The notes: generated by a model not told the origin, from the sequence alone. A DNA stretch of 64,000 nucleotides from Pontibacter litorisediminis (GCF_029360645.1 NZ_JARDUA010000001.1:124001-188000), one strand, 5' to 3'. Shown: positions 8,332-16,949, counted from the stretch's first letter. Numbers and translations: made by a program.

Positions 8332-8817
8332 GAATGAGTGTTTGAGTGGATGAGTGAATTTTATTTAACTGTGTTCTTTCTTGCTTTCGATAAGACTAAT
8401 ACTATCTCAGTGGCTTCTTTTGTTATACTTGCTAGCGCGTTTTTAGTAGAAGTTCCGGATTCTTACAGGATCTCCAACCAGTAAAGTGTTTCATCAGCCT
8501 CTTCAATCACGATACTTATTTTGGCAAAGAACTCAGCTGCCGATATGGCTCCACAGGCGGCGCTATAGTTTGCTCCAACGGATGTAGCTGAACGCAGCAG
8601 CTGACGCTTCATAATATTTGCTTCCTCCGTTCGTGGCAAGCTTCGGCTAAAACGTATGGTGTCAAGTGCTAGCTTTTTCGTTCGTTTTCTAAATTGCTCT
8701 ACACATTCCTGTTTCGAAGAGTGGTTACTGCTGCTTTGCATGAAGTGATTAAGTAAGTATTTCCTCGTAACCGACCTACGGGTCTAAATAATCGCTCATT
8801 CACTCAAACACGCATTC
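8332..8817. mobile_element. Candidate small inserted element bounded by 26-base inverted repeats
   Basis: Positions 8332-8357 and the reverse complement of 8792-8817 match at 23 of 26 bases. Both are made of degenerate octamers NNTGMGTG (AATGAGTG, TTTGAGTG, GATGAGTG on the left) followed by an AT-rich stretch, and both point inward. Between them is only the broken four-helix-bundle gene. The unit sits between coaD and DUF3822, which are commonly neighbours in this phylum. Against a mobile-element reading, similar octamer blocks occur at three other intergenic sites without such a gene. Confidence 0.35.
8361..8741 (-). pseudogene. Four-helix bundle protein (23S rRNA intervening-sequence type), internal stop
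   Basis: The intact part is 92 residues: RTKKLALDTIRFSRSLP, then RQLLRSATSVGANYSAACGA, then EFFAKISIVIEEADETLYWLEIL. This is the TIGR02436/IVS-type four-helix family, related to the Avd accessory proteins of diversity-generating retroelements. A TAA at 8463-8465 ends the frame, but reading on in frame gives ESGTSTKNALASITKEATE, the expected last helix, to a stop at 8361-8363. A single substitution has thus truncated a protein of about 126 residues. A sequencing error or readthrough cannot be excluded. Confidence 0.75.
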
Positions 8818-8827
8818 AAAATTAGTC

Positions 8828-9715
8828 TCACTCACACAGATGCATGCTGTAGAGCTCAAAGTAGCGGTGTTCGAACATGTCGTGGAACTTATAGCTGTAC
8901 TCTACATCTGCCGGTTTTTTCCCTAGCCTGATGTGGCGGATGTACCGCTGCAGGATATGGAACAGCGAGGAGTCGTGCGTAATATCGCCCCAGACGGTGA
9001 TGGTTTCCTGCTCGGGATTCATCTTTTGCTCCTGCATGATAAAGATGATGTAGTAGATAAAATCTTCCGGGCTTACATAGTGGAAGATGTTGCAGAACTC
9101 CAGACCCGATGGCCCTACAACCAACAAGGTTACATAGTTGCGCTCCACGAAGGCATACATGCTGCGCAGGTTGGAGCGCGGCGTCTGGTGCAGTACGCTC
9201 CGGATGAGCGAGCTGGTCAGGTGCACTACCTGTAGGGGCCGCTCCGGGAACAGGTCCTGCAGGGCCTGGTGCAAGGCTCCGTCCATGGCAAAGATGTTTA
9301 CCGCCTCCAGGCCGCTGTGGCGGTAGTACAGCACCGCATCCTGCGCCGGGCTGAAGTCCGAGTGCAGGCGCAGGTAGTCCTGTTGGTGGGCCGCATCGTA
9401 AAGCGTTTCGGGCACCAGGGTAAAGTGCGGGTTGCTCACCGAAACGCGTACCAGGTTCCAGTTCTGCTCCTGCAGCAGCTCGTTCTCCTGGGCAATCAGG
9501 CGCAGCTGCTCGGCCACCTGCATCGGCGAGAACACCGTAATAAGCTCGTAATCTTCCAGCACCACAAACTTGTTGCGTTCGGTATTGGCCACCGCCAGGC
9601 GTATGGCCTTCTGGCTTAGCGCGATGTAGAGGTTGCACTGCCCTGCCTGCTCCAGCGAAAATGTTTCATCCTGGATGCGGTGCGAAAGCCTGTAGTGTGT
9701 GTTGATGGTGTTCAA
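8828..9715 (-). CDS. DUF3822 family protein
   Basis: A 295-residue soluble protein with no signal peptide or membrane segment. It resembles the Bacteroidota-restricted DUF3822 family (N-terminal YIALSQKAIRLAVANTERNKFVVLEDYEL, middle HLTSSLIRSVL, C-terminal EFCNIFHYVSPEDFIYYIIF). Function is unknown. In related genomes this family usually sits next to coaD and rsmD; here coaD is nearby but rsmD is absent and the four-helix unit lies between them. Confidence 0.75.
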   Translation of the reverse strand: MNTINTHYRLSHRIQDETFSLEQAGQCNLYIALSQKAIRLAVANTERNKFVVLEDYELITVFSPMQVAEQLRLIAQENELLQEQNWNLVRVSVSNPHFTLVPETLYDAAHQQDYLRLHSDFSPAQDAVLYYRHSGLEAVNIFAMDGALHQALQDLFPERPLQVVHLTSSLIRSVLHQTPRSNLRSMYAFVERNYVTLLVVGPSGLEFCNIFHYVSPEDFIYYIIFIMQEQKMNPEQETITVWGDITHDSSLFHILQRYIRHIRLGKKPADVEYSYKFHDMFEHRYFELYSMHLCE

Positions 9716-9804
9716 GGTATACTGTGTCGTGAGTAAGCGTTAGCGGGCAGAGCCGCCCTAGTGCAAGTATAAAAAAATTATGGCAAAAGGCAGCGTGGCT
9801 AATG

Positions 9805-10290
9805 CTACACCACTAAATTATGAGGCAGGCCCAGCAGGTCGTCCAGGGAGAGCAGCAGCTGCAGCGAGCGGTGTTTGTCAGCAAACGGTATGTGCTGGAT
9901 CTCCTTCACCGTCAGCCATTGCAGGTGTTCTATCAGTTGGTTGCCGGCTTCAGCCTCCGGGTCTGAGCCTGTTTTCATGCTTCCGCCAACAGCCTTTACC
10001 TCAAAAAAGAACTCTACCGCATGCAGCGGCGGCTGTAGGAACTCATTAACGAACAGGAACCGGCTTACCTCTATCTCCAATCCCGTCTCTTCCTTAAACT
10101 CCCGCTTCAGGCACTGCTGCATACTTTCCCCAAACTCAACCCCGCCTCCCGGCGGCGCCCAAAATGCATCGTTCCCCATGGTTCTGCCGTGCCGCACTAA
10201 CAGCAGTTTATCATCTTGTATCAGGATGCCGCACGCGCGCACGCGCAGTTTATGGGCATAGGCAGCGGCGGCAGGGTTTAGGTCTGGCAT
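9805..10290 (-). CDS. NUDIX domain hydrolase
   Basis: A 161-residue protein with a central Nudix box running from GGGVEFGESMQQCLKREF into KEETGLEIE. N-terminal VRACGILIQDDKLLLVRHG is typical of the fold. Substrate unknown; likely a house-cleaning phosphohydrolase acting on nucleotide derivatives. It is divergent from the thioesterase gene at 10328 with only 37 bases between starts, so the promoters must overlap. Confidence 0.88.
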   Translation of the reverse strand: MPDLNPAAAAYAHKLRVRACGILIQDDKLLLVRHGRTMGNDAFWAPPGGGVEFGESMQQCLKREFKEETGLEIEVSRFLFVNEFLQPPLHAVEFFFEVKAVGGSMKTGSDPEAEAGNQLIEHLQWLTVKEIQHIPFADKHRSLQLLLSLDDLLGLPHNLVV

Positions 10291-10327
10291 GGTTGGTTTG
10301 CGGGTGATTTGGTCGTAAATTTACAGA

Positions 10328-10795
10328 ATGATCAAGACGTACAATCCGGATTTCGAAGCAGACATACGCGAGAAGCTAGAGCGACAGGAATTTATGAAGC
10401 TCATGGGCTTTACGGTTACAAAGATAGAAGAAGGCAGGGTAGAAGGCGAATTAAACCTGGAGCAAAAGCACCGGCAGCACAAAGGCTTCGCCCACGGCGG
10501 CGTTATAGCCACACTGGCCGACATTGTGGCGGGCTTTGCCGCCGTTAGCCTCGTGCCCAAAGACCACCATGTGGTAACCGCCGAGATCAAGGTATCCTAC
10601 TTTCATCCGGGCCTCGGCGATAAGCTGCTGGCCAAAGGGTATGTACTGAAGCAGGGGCGCAAGCTTAACTTCTGCGAGGCCGAAGTATACACCGTGAAAG
10701 GAGCCGAGCCGCCCTTGCTCATCGCCAAAGCCAGCACCAGCATGGCCACCATTACGCCGGAAGACGTGGCCAGAGTTAAGGAGTCTAAGAGATAG
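10328..10795 (+). CDS. PaaI-type hotdog thioesterase family protein
   Basis: 155 residues with a single hotdog domain. HRQHKGFAHGGVIATLADIVAGFAA contains the HGG segment and long central helix typical of PaaI/YigI-type acyl-CoA thioesterases, followed by VTAEIKVSYFHPGLGDKLLAKG. The substrate cannot be told. AAGTATA at 10683 encodes part of AEVYTVKG. Confidence 0.82.
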   Translation: MIKTYNPDFEADIREKLERQEFMKLMGFTVTKIEEGRVEGELNLEQKHRQHKGFAHGGVIATLADIVAGFAAVSLVPKDHHVVTAEIKVSYFHPGLGDKLLAKGYVLKQGRKLNFCEAEVYTVKGAEPPLLIAKASTSMATITPEDVARVKESKR

Positions 10796-10800
10796 AGATT

Positions 10801-10950
10801 TATACTTTCAGGAGAGTATAAATTATACTTCTTTACTGACTCTTTCACCACCCATTTTTGTTACGCATTCATACTAAAAAGAATTTATACTTTTAGTCTC
10901 GTAAACCAGACGGAGCGTTGAACGAGGATGAATAACATCTATTAAGTATA
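10801..10950. repeat. Cluster of four AAGTATA/TATACTT words
   Basis: In the 271-base gap before the helicase gene the recurrent word occurs at 10801, 10824 and 10886 (as TATACTT) and 10944 (as AAGTATA). The first makes a small inverted repeat with a near-copy (TATACT ... AGTATA, 10801-10820). No gene or other signal is recognised in the gap apart from the octamer block before the start. Confidence 0.6.
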
Positions 10951-11028
10951 AAAGCGCGTCTGGAGACACGTGTACACCATGCGTCACCGTCTAAATGCCG
11001 GCGCCACATGCTACATGTTGTTCCGATT

Positions 11029-11060
11029 CTTTAACTCCCTGACTCTTTAATTTTCTAACA
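11029..11060 (+). repeat. Four tandem degenerate octamers NNNNAACT
   Basis: CTTTAACT, CCCTGACT, CTTTAATT and TTCTAACA abut one another directly upstream of the RecD-like gene. TAA or TGA is at the same position of each octamer, so stops fall in all three forward frames. A sister block is at 17696-17727. Confidence 0.6.
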
Positions 11061-11066
11061 TACACC

Positions 11067-12473
11067 ATGCGCCCGGTAGAAGCCTTACGAAACAGTTTCC
11101 CCTTTGAACCGACAGAGGACCAGGCGAAGCTATTCACCAAACTCGACGAGTTTATACTTGATAAGACAAATGAGCGGCAGGTGTTCCTGCTGAAGGGGTA
11201 TGCCGGTACAGGTAAAACGACAGTGGTTACCTCGCTGGTAAAGATCCTGAACAAGTTCGGCTACAAGTATGTGCTGCTGGCGCCCACGGGCCGTGCAGCC
11301 AAGGTGATGAGCACTTACAGTGGCCGCCCCGCCTTTACCATTCATAAAAAAATTTACCGTCAGACAGCCAATCCGTTCTCTGAGGGCTTGGCTTTTACGC
11401 GCATGCCCAATAAGTCTGACAGCACGGTGTATATCGTGGATGAGGCCTCTATGATCTCGGACGACAGTGGCTTTGGGGAAAACGGCCTGTTGCAGGACCT
11501 GCTGCAGTATGTGTTTGCCAAAAAGAACAACAAACTGCTGCTGATCGGAGATACGGCCCAGCTCCCGCCGGTGGGGCAGGCGCTGAGCCCATCGCTGGAT
11601 GCGGAGTACATGCGCCAGAACTTCCGCGCGCATGTGCAGCAGCTGGAGCTGCGCCAGGTCATGCGCCAGGCCGAGGCATCGGGTATCCTGATGAACGCCA
11701 CGCAGCTGCGCGACCGCATGCAGCAGGAGAAGTTGGAGATAAAGCTCTTTACCAAAGGGTGGCGCGATATTTACCGCATGACCGGCGAAAAGCTGGAGGA
11801 CGGACTGCGCTATGCCTACGATAAGTTCGGCATTGAGAATACCATTGTCATCTGCCGCTCGAACAAAAACGCTAACCTGTACAACCAGCACATCCGGCGC
11901 CGGATCTTCTTTGCCGAGGATGAGCTGGGCGTAGGGGATTACCTGATGATCGTGCGCAACAACTACTTCTGGCTGCCCAAAGACTCCGACATTGGCTTTA
12001 TGGCCAACGGCGATTTTGTGGAGGTTACGAAGATCATCCGCTACGAAGACATGTATGGCTTCCGCTTTGCCGATATCCGTATCCGCTTTGTGGACTACCC
12101 GGATGCGCAGGAGGAGGAGGTGAAGATCATGCTCGACACGCTTTATACAGACGCCCCAGCCTTACCGGCTGATCAGAACAAGAAGCTGTACGAGGAGGTG
12201 CTGCAGGACTACATGGACATCCCCACCAAAAAGGAGCGCTACAAGGAGCTGAAAAAGAACCCTTACCTGAATGCGCTGCAGGTAAAGTTCGCTTATGCGC
12301 TTACGTGCCACAAGGCGCAGGGTGGGCAGTGGCAGGCTGTGTTCGTGGACCAGGGCTTTCTGAAGGAAGACATGGTGAACGAGGAGTTTGCCCGCTGGCT
12401 CTACACGGCGCTTACCCGCTCTTCGGAAGAGCTTTATTTGCTGAACTTTAACGAGCAGCTATTAGTTAACTGA
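11067..12473 (+). CDS. RecD-like superfamily 1B DNA helicase
   Basis: A 468-residue AAA_30/UvrD_C_2-type ATPase. Walker A GYAGTGKTT is near residue 44, Walker B YIVDEASMI near 123, the Q-sensing LLIGDTAQLPPVG near 160. The C-terminal motifs are TCHKAQGGQWQAVFVD and WLYTALTRSSEELYLL. It lacks the long N-terminal region of RecD2, so it is closer to short Dda/RecD-like helicases. It probably unwinds DNA 5' to 3' in repair or recombination; no RecB or RecC gene is adjacent. The start at 11067 follows the octamer block by six bases. Confidence 0.88.
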   Translation: MRPVEALRNSFPFEPTEDQAKLFTKLDEFILDKTNERQVFLLKGYAGTGKTTVVTSLVKILNKFGYKYVLLAPTGRAAKVMSTYSGRPAFTIHKKIYRQTANPFSEGLAFTRMPNKSDSTVYIVDEASMISDDSGFGENGLLQDLLQYVFAKKNNKLLLIGDTAQLPPVGQALSPSLDAEYMRQNFRAHVQQLELRQVMRQAEASGILMNATQLRDRMQQEKLEIKLFTKGWRDIYRMTGEKLEDGLRYAYDKFGIENTIVICRSNKNANLYNQHIRRRIFFAEDELGVGDYLMIVRNNYFWLPKDSDIGFMANGDFVEVTKIIRYEDMYGFRFADIRIRFVDYPDAQEEEVKIMLDTLYTDAPALPADQNKKLYEEVLQDYMDIPTKKERYKELKKNPYLNALQVKFAYALTCHKAQGGQWQAVFVDQGFLKEDMVNEEFARWLYTALTRSSEELYLLNFNEQLLVN

Positions 12474-12553
12474 CAAAAGAAAACTTATTTTGCATCGTTT
12501 TTGCTGCAGAAACAGTATATATGATATCGTATAAACTTAACCCTTTATCCAAG

Positions 12554-13009
12554 ATGAAAAAAGTAATCCTTTCTTTTGCATTCGCGGCACTATGCATAGG
12601 TGGCGCTGTGGCTCAGGAAAAACCAAAGGCTACTGCCCCGCAGGAGCAGGCTACTAACGGAGCTGCGCTTACGTTCAAAGAGACCGAGTTTAACTTTGGC
12701 AACATTACACAGGGCGATGTGGTGGAGCATACGTTTGAGTTCAAGAACACCGGAACACAGCCATTGGTGCTGGAGCGCGTGGACGTAACCTGTGGCTGCA
12801 CAACGCCAGCTTGGACAAAAGAGCCGATTATGCCAGGCAAGACTGGTTTCGTTACGGCTAAATTCAATAGCGCCGGCAAACTTGGACAGCAGAAGAAAGC
12901 GATCATTGTACACTCTAACGCTGCAGAAGGCGCCAAGTATGTGTACATCGTAACCAACATCAAAGAGAAAGGCAACGCAAACGCTGCCAAAGCCTCTGCC
13001 TCTAACTAA
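12554..13009 (+). CDS. DUF1573 domain-containing exported protein
   Basis: 151 residues starting MKKVILSFAFAALCIGGAVAQ, a clear signal peptide, so the ATG at 12554 is chosen over the in-frame ATG 33 bases upstream. The mature part is one Ig-like DUF1573 domain (FKETEFNFGNITQGDVVEHT, FKNTGTQPLVLERVDVTCGC). The family is abundant in Bacteroidota and predicted to be periplasmic or surface-located; function is unknown. A terminator follows. Confidence 0.9.
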   Translation: MKKVILSFAFAALCIGGAVAQEKPKATAPQEQATNGAALTFKETEFNFGNITQGDVVEHTFEFKNTGTQPLVLERVDVTCGCTTPAWTKEPIMPGKTGFVTAKFNSAGKLGQQKKAIIVHSNAAEGAKYVYIVTNIKEKGNANAAKASASN

Positions 13010-13024
13010 GCGGCTGCTCCTATA

Positions 13025-13067
13025 AAGTATAAAAGGTCACCCTGAAAAGGGTGGCCTTTCTTTTTTT
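13025..13067 (+). terminator. Intrinsic terminator after the DUF1573 gene
   Basis: An 11-base stem with one G-T pair (13032-13042 with 13049-13059) is followed by a T run at 13060-13067. AAGTATAAA sits immediately before the stem. Confidence 0.85.
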
Positions 13068-13371
13068 GTGCTGGTGGAATATCGGGTGATTTCAGCGGCA
13101 GGACCATTGAGCTAGCGGCTAGTGGTATAAACGTGAACTACCGCCGATCCATTAGAGCAGGAGGAGGTCTATAGTTGCCGATGCCAAGAAGTGAAGCAAG
13201 GTTGCGTACCCGCTTGACAATCTTTAAAAGAGATGTATATTGAAGTATAAAATGGAATGTGTGTAGCTTCAGCAGCCTTTAAAGAAATAGAGGATAAACC
13301 ACCACAATGCAAAGCGCAAAAGTGCGGTACGTACTCCTTCCATACATTCTTTTGCTACCCAAACTCTGAAA
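13068..13371. other. Non-coding gap without recognised content
   Basis: About 300 bases between the DUF1573 terminator and the TPR gene. It contains one AAGTATAAAA word (13243). A GC-rich stretch at about 13078-13175 reads as protein-like (ASGINVNYRRSIRAGGG) but has no start and soon meets stops; it may be a decayed coding fragment. No RNA gene or clear promoter is seen. Confidence 0.4.
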
Positions 13372-14052
13372 ATGAAGAAAATTCTATTCTCTGCCTTCGC
13401 CGTACTTGTTACCTCCACGCAGCTTTTTTCTCAAGGGAAAAATCAAGTGGATGAAGCCTACGCACATGCCCTAGAGCTATTTGAGCAGCAGCAAATTGAT
13501 GCCGCCGCCGCTGAGTTTGAGAAGGTGATAACCCTAAACCCGAGGCATAAAGATGCCATGTACAATTTAGCGGTAATCAATTTAGGCCTGGGCAACAACG
13601 ATAAAGCGGTTGAGCTTCTGCAGGCTTGCGTCAGGTTACGCGACAGAGATGCAGCAAATCTGCTGAAAGAGCAGTTGCAGCAGAAGATTGCCTATGCAGA
13701 CACGATGTTTTGGGAGGATGTGGATGCAGCCCCAAAAGTAGTAGTGAACTCTGTGCATGAAGAGGTGCTAGACGGCAAAGGCTTGAACAAGGCAATCGAA
13801 AAGCCATTGCTCAGTGGGTTGAAAAAATCTACGCTGCTGCGGAAGGAATTCAAAGCGGGTACCATGCTCCCCCTGTCTTTATACTTTGGCAAGGACGGAA
13901 AACTCAACGCAGAGATATTGGGTCCTAGAAAAAACGACGCTGCACAACAGGAGATTACTGACGTATGCAGCAGGGCAGTACAGGTTATCCCAGGCAAACA
14001 TGATGGTAAAGAAGTTGTTGTTTGGGGCCTGACTCTGCCCGTTACCTTTTAA
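13372..14052 (+). CDS. Exported TPR protein with TonB-like C-terminal region
   Basis: 226 residues. Signal peptide MKKILFSAFAVLVTSTQLFS, then two TPR units (about 28-100: AYAHALELFEQQQIDAAAAEFEKV). After a linker, the C-terminal part (LLRKEFKAGTMLPLSLYFGKDGKLNAEILG ... VIPGKHDGKEVVVWGLTLPVTF) resembles the TonB C-terminal fold that ends many Bacteroidota energy-transducer-like proteins. There is no membrane anchor, so it would be periplasmic. Function unknown; the TonB-like assignment is tentative. Confidence 0.6.
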   Translation: MKKILFSAFAVLVTSTQLFSQGKNQVDEAYAHALELFEQQQIDAAAAEFEKVITLNPRHKDAMYNLAVINLGLGNNDKAVELLQACVRLRDRDAANLLKEQLQQKIAYADTMFWEDVDAAPKVVVNSVHEEVLDGKGLNKAIEKPLLSGLKKSTLLRKEFKAGTMLPLSLYFGKDGKLNAEILGPRKNDAAQQEITDVCSRAVQVIPGKHDGKEVVVWGLTLPVTF

Positions 14053-14135
14053 GATTACCCCATCATATCTGCGCAGGCTCCCACTGAGCTACGCCACGTT
14101 CACAAGCGGTACACACTTGTAATACCTAAAAGAAA

Positions 14136-14714
14136 ATGGAAGGATTGTTCAAAATTGTAGAGAGGAACATTTCTGGGAAAAAGGTTTTAGGGCTTTTTCT
14201 TCTGACCAATTTGATATACGCCTTCATGTTGGCTTACACAATCCCGAAAACAATGCATTTTTCGAACGGATTGGAGTTGTTGGACATGAGGCCCACGGGG
14301 TATGACTTGGATTATGTAAATGCCTTGTTCAACGCGCTAGGAGAGAGAGGACGTGAGACCTATTTAACTACCCAAATACCCGTAGATATGATCTATCCAC
14401 TGCTTTTCGGGGTTTCTTATAGTTTAGTTATCGGGTATTTTCTCAATAAGCTCAACAAGCTGCAAGCGCCCTATGCTTACCTGTGTGTGCTTCCAATAAT
14501 AAGCGGCGTAGCGGATTATGTTGAGAATTTCGGCATCATTTTCATGTTGAGCAAGTATCCGGACCTGCCACAGGCTTTAGTCACAACAACAAGTATATTT
14601 TCAGTCATAAAGAGTGTATCAACAACTGTATTTTTCGTTTCTCTGATAACTGTGCTGCTAGTGTTGGGCTTTCAGGCCATGAACAGAAAGAAAACAACTG
14701 CAAACAACATATAA
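14136..14714 (+). CDS. Hypothetical integral membrane protein
   Basis: 192 residues with about five predicted transmembrane helices: VLGLFLLTNLIYAFMLAYTI, then IYPLLFGVSYSLVIGYFL, YLCVLPIISGVADYV, FGIIFMLS and TTVFFVSLITVLLVLGF. I do not recognise a family. Its DNA is visibly more AT-rich and uses AGA/AGG, TTG and ATA codons more freely than its neighbours, suggesting recent acquisition. It stands alone between a TPR gene and a convergent DUF423 gene. Confidence 0.6.
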   Translation: MEGLFKIVERNISGKKVLGLFLLTNLIYAFMLAYTIPKTMHFSNGLELLDMRPTGYDLDYVNALFNALGERGRETYLTTQIPVDMIYPLLFGVSYSLVIGYFLNKLNKLQAPYAYLCVLPIISGVADYVENFGIIFMLSKYPDLPQALVTTTSIFSVIKSVSTTVFFVSLITVLLVLGFQAMNRKKTTANNI

Positions 14715-14754
14715 GCACAACGGCGGGTAACATTGCAAATAGCCTTTTGCACAA

Positions 14755-14783
14755 CAAAATGCTGTTTACGAAACAGCATTTTG
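14755..14783. other. Strong hairpin without T run
   Basis: A 13-base perfect stem (14755-14767 with 14771-14783, arms ending GCTGTTT/AAACAGC) with the loop ACG lies 41 bases after the membrane-protein stop. It may end that transcript or protect its 3' end, though no U tract follows. Confidence 0.5.
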
Positions 14784-14877
14784 GTTGAAACCCGCGCTTA
14801 CCATCCCTAGCCTTTTAGCACAAAGAAGAGGCGGCTCAGAAGTATAGAAAGTATCATTTGATGCTGCCTTAGCTCCC

Positions 14878-14921
14878 AAAAAAACAGGGCAACGTATGAT
14901 TTCATACTTTGCCCTGTTTTC
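14878..14921 (-). terminator. Intrinsic terminator after the DUF423 gene
   Basis: Arms of about 19 bases with one mismatch (AAAACAGGGCAA.../...TTGCCCTGTTTT) are followed on the minus strand by seven T (A run at 14878-14884). Confidence 0.85.
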
Positions 14922-14940
14922 AATCCCGAAGTATATCCTG

Positions 14941-15348
14941 CTACAGCGCCTTCAGCACCGCATAGAATAGCGCTCCCCAGCCAATTATGAACAGGGTGCC
15001 GCCGATTGGCGTGATCGCACCGAGCCAGGTGATGCCGGTGGCGCATAGCACGTATAACGATCCGGAGAAAATCAGGATGCCCAGGAAAAAGCACCAGGCA
15101 GCTACCTGCAGGGCCGGCTGCTGCACCTGGAACAGCAACAGGCCTATGGCCAGCAGCGCCAGCGTGTGGTACATCTGGTACTTCACGGCTGTCTCGAAGG
15201 TGTCTACGCGATTGGATGCCTGCAGCATGGGGGCCAGGGCATGTGCCCCGAAGGCGCCAATGGCCACGGTTAAAGCACCCAGCGCACTGGCAAGAAGAAG
15301 TATGGTTTTCTGCGTCACGGTTTTAAAAGTTGAGTGAGCCTGCGCCAA
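14941..15348 (-). CDS. DUF423 family membrane protein
   Basis: A 135-residue protein with four hydrophobic helices: ILLLASALGALTVAIGAFGAHAL, YHTLALLAIGLLLF, AAWCFFLGILIFSGSLYVL and TPIGGTLFIIGWGALFYAVL. GAFGAHAL, FSGSLYVL and TPIGG are the conserved DUF423 (YwdK/YgdD) motifs. It is an inner-membrane protein of unknown function. The gene has its own terminator. Confidence 0.88.
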   Translation of the reverse strand: MAQAHSTFKTVTQKTILLLASALGALTVAIGAFGAHALAPMLQASNRVDTFETAVKYQMYHTLALLAIGLLLFQVQQPALQVAAWCFFLGILIFSGSLYVLCATGITWLGAITPIGGTLFIIGWGALFYAVLKAL

Positions 15349-15406
15349 GGGCAGGGATGCCGCAAAGGTACAACGGCAAAGTATAAAATGCAGCCAAAGC
15401 TACACT

Positions 15407-15853
15407 TTACTCGGCCTCCAGCGCCTCAATCAGCTGCTCCTCAAATTCTTCCTGGCTCTCGTATTGGGTAAACTCAAGCGTCTTGCCGGCGGCTTTCAGC
15501 TGTGTCACCACATCCAGGGCAATCACCAGTGGCTCGGCTTCCTTTCCCAGTAGGTCACGGTCCCAGTCGGCGCCAACCAGCAGCTCATCGCCGTACATGC
15601 CCACGCACCAGTTCTCCAGAAACTCCACCAGCGTGATCGACTCTGCCGCATAAGCAGCCCACTCGTCCTCAGCGCAGGCGGCAGCACCCTCGCGGGTAGA
15701 CCAGAAAAGGATTACTTCCGTGTCCTCATACTCTGAGGAGCTGGAGGTGGCCCAGGTCTCGTTGTGCGTCAGCCCCCAAACCTCTTCTGTTTGCACAACA
15801 TGCTTTATGAAGTCCTGGTACTTGTGCTCGATGTTGTTGGCATGCTGTGTCAT
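15407..15853 (-). CDS. DUF2750 domain-containing protein
   Basis: A 148-residue acidic cytoplasmic protein. VWGLTHNETWATSSSSEYED, LFWSTREGAAACAEDEWAAY and SITLVEFLENWCVGMYGDE match the DUF2750 pattern. Function is unknown. It ends in a Glu-rich tail (QEEFEEQLIEALEAE). It lies between the DUF423 and glycerophosphodiesterase genes on the same strand, with about 60 bases on each side. Confidence 0.78.
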   Translation of the reverse strand: MTQHANNIEHKYQDFIKHVVQTEEVWGLTHNETWATSSSSEYEDTEVILFWSTREGAAACAEDEWAAYAAESITLVEFLENWCVGMYGDELLVGADWDRDLLGKEAEPLVIALDVVTQLKAAGKTLEFTQYESQEEFEEQLIEALEAE

Positions 15854-15917
15854 ACGTTGTATGTTTTTATGTTGCAGATTGGTTTATAAAGCAATTTACG
15901 AAAAATCTATACTTAAG

Positions 15918-16841
15918 CTACAGCTCCTGAAACAGGTCAGGGTAGTCTGAGATAAGGCCGTCTACCCCTAGCTGCTTCAGGTGTCGCATCTCCTCCAGGC
16001 TGTTTACGGTCCAGGGCACGAGCTTCATGCCGCGCGCATGTGTTGCCTCTACGAGTGCGGGCGTCACGAGTTTATAGTAGGGGCTGTAGATGTGCGGCGT
16101 AAAGCCCAGTAACTGTAGGTTTTTATCCAAGCCCTTCAGGTTCTCCACCAGCAGCGACGTCTTCACACCCGGATATTTGCGGTGCAGCACCTGCAGCGTG
16201 CGCGGGTCAAAAGACTGAATGATCACATAAGGCCGGACTCCTTTCTCATCTATCACGGCTACCAGCAGGTCTACAAACTCTTCCGGTTTCGGGTGATACT
16301 TGCCGTCGCCACTGGGGTTAGACTTGGTTTCGATGTTGTAGAACACCTGCGGCAGGTTGTGCTCCTGTATGTAAGCCTGTGCTGCGTCTAGCACCTCCGA
16401 GAGCAGCGGCTTGTGCGCTTTCATCAACTGCTGCCTTGGGAACTTACCGTAATTCTTGGAGCCCACATCAAAGCGTCGAATCTGGCTGTATGGCATCTGG
16501 AAGAGCACGTGCTTTTTTGCCTCCTCCTTCGGGATTTCGGACCCATTTGGCAGCAGCTCGTGCTCCCGGTTAAGGTAAGGGTCGTGGGAGAGGAGCACCT
16601 GCCCATCCTGGCTGATGTGCGCATCCATCTCCAAAGTAGTAACCCCCATCTCCAGTGCTTTAAGCATGGCTGGCACCGTGTTCTCCGGCAGCAGGCCGCG
16701 CGCACCTCGGTGCCCCTCCAGGTCGAAGGCGGGTAGCGGTGGCGTGGTGGCGGAAGGAGGGTTAAACTTCATAGTGTTAGAGCATGTGCAAGCGGGAAGA
16801 AGTATAAAAGCAGCAACGAAAGTATACAGGATGTTCTTCAT
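15918..16841 (-). CDS. Glycerophosphodiester phosphodiesterase, probable lipoprotein
   Basis: 307 residues. The N-terminus (MKNILYTFVAAFILLPACTCS) is a signal peptide with a lipobox-like LLPAC. The GDPD barrel begins FDLEGHRGARGLLPENT (catalytic His-Arg and Glu), followed by TTLEMDAHISQDGQVLLSHDP (metal-binding Glu-x-Asp, catalytic His) and FYNIETKSNP. It ends MKLVPWTVNSLEEMRHLKQLGVDGLISDYP, typical of the family. It hydrolyses deacylated phospholipids to glycerol-3-phosphate and an alcohol, probably outside the cytoplasm. Confidence 0.92.
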   Translation of the reverse strand: MKNILYTFVAAFILLPACTCSNTMKFNPPSATTPPLPAFDLEGHRGARGLLPENTVPAMLKALEMGVTTLEMDAHISQDGQVLLSHDPYLNREHELLPNGSEIPKEEAKKHVLFQMPYSQIRRFDVGSKNYGKFPRQQLMKAHKPLLSEVLDAAQAYIQEHNLPQVFYNIETKSNPSGDGKYHPKPEEFVDLLVAVIDEKGVRPYVIIQSFDPRTLQVLHRKYPGVKTSLLVENLKGLDKNLQLLGFTPHIYSPYYKLVTPALVEATHARGMKLVPWTVNSLEEMRHLKQLGVDGLISDYPDLFQEL

Positions 16842-16910
16842 ATGAACCCATGCTTTGAGTAGAGTTGGCTCCGTGCTGCAGTTGCTTTTTCTGGCATGCT
16901 TTGGAAGTAT

Positions 16911-16947
16911 AAAAAAGGCTGAGGTTTAATCCTTTCCCCCAGCCTTT
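16911..16947 (-). terminator. Intrinsic terminator after yggS
   Basis: The stem AAAGGCTG/CAGCCTTT (16914-16921 with 16940-16947) begins just after the yggS stop on the minus strand and is followed by a T run (A run at 16911-16916). The word AAGTATA overlaps its far end (16905-16911). Confidence 0.75.
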
Positions 16948-16949
16948 CT

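Noticed and set aside
8889..9638. Long Ala/Gly/Pro-rich frame overlapping DUF3822
   Set aside because: A shifted-frame shadow of the DUF3822 gene on the same strand; its composition is not that of a folded protein.
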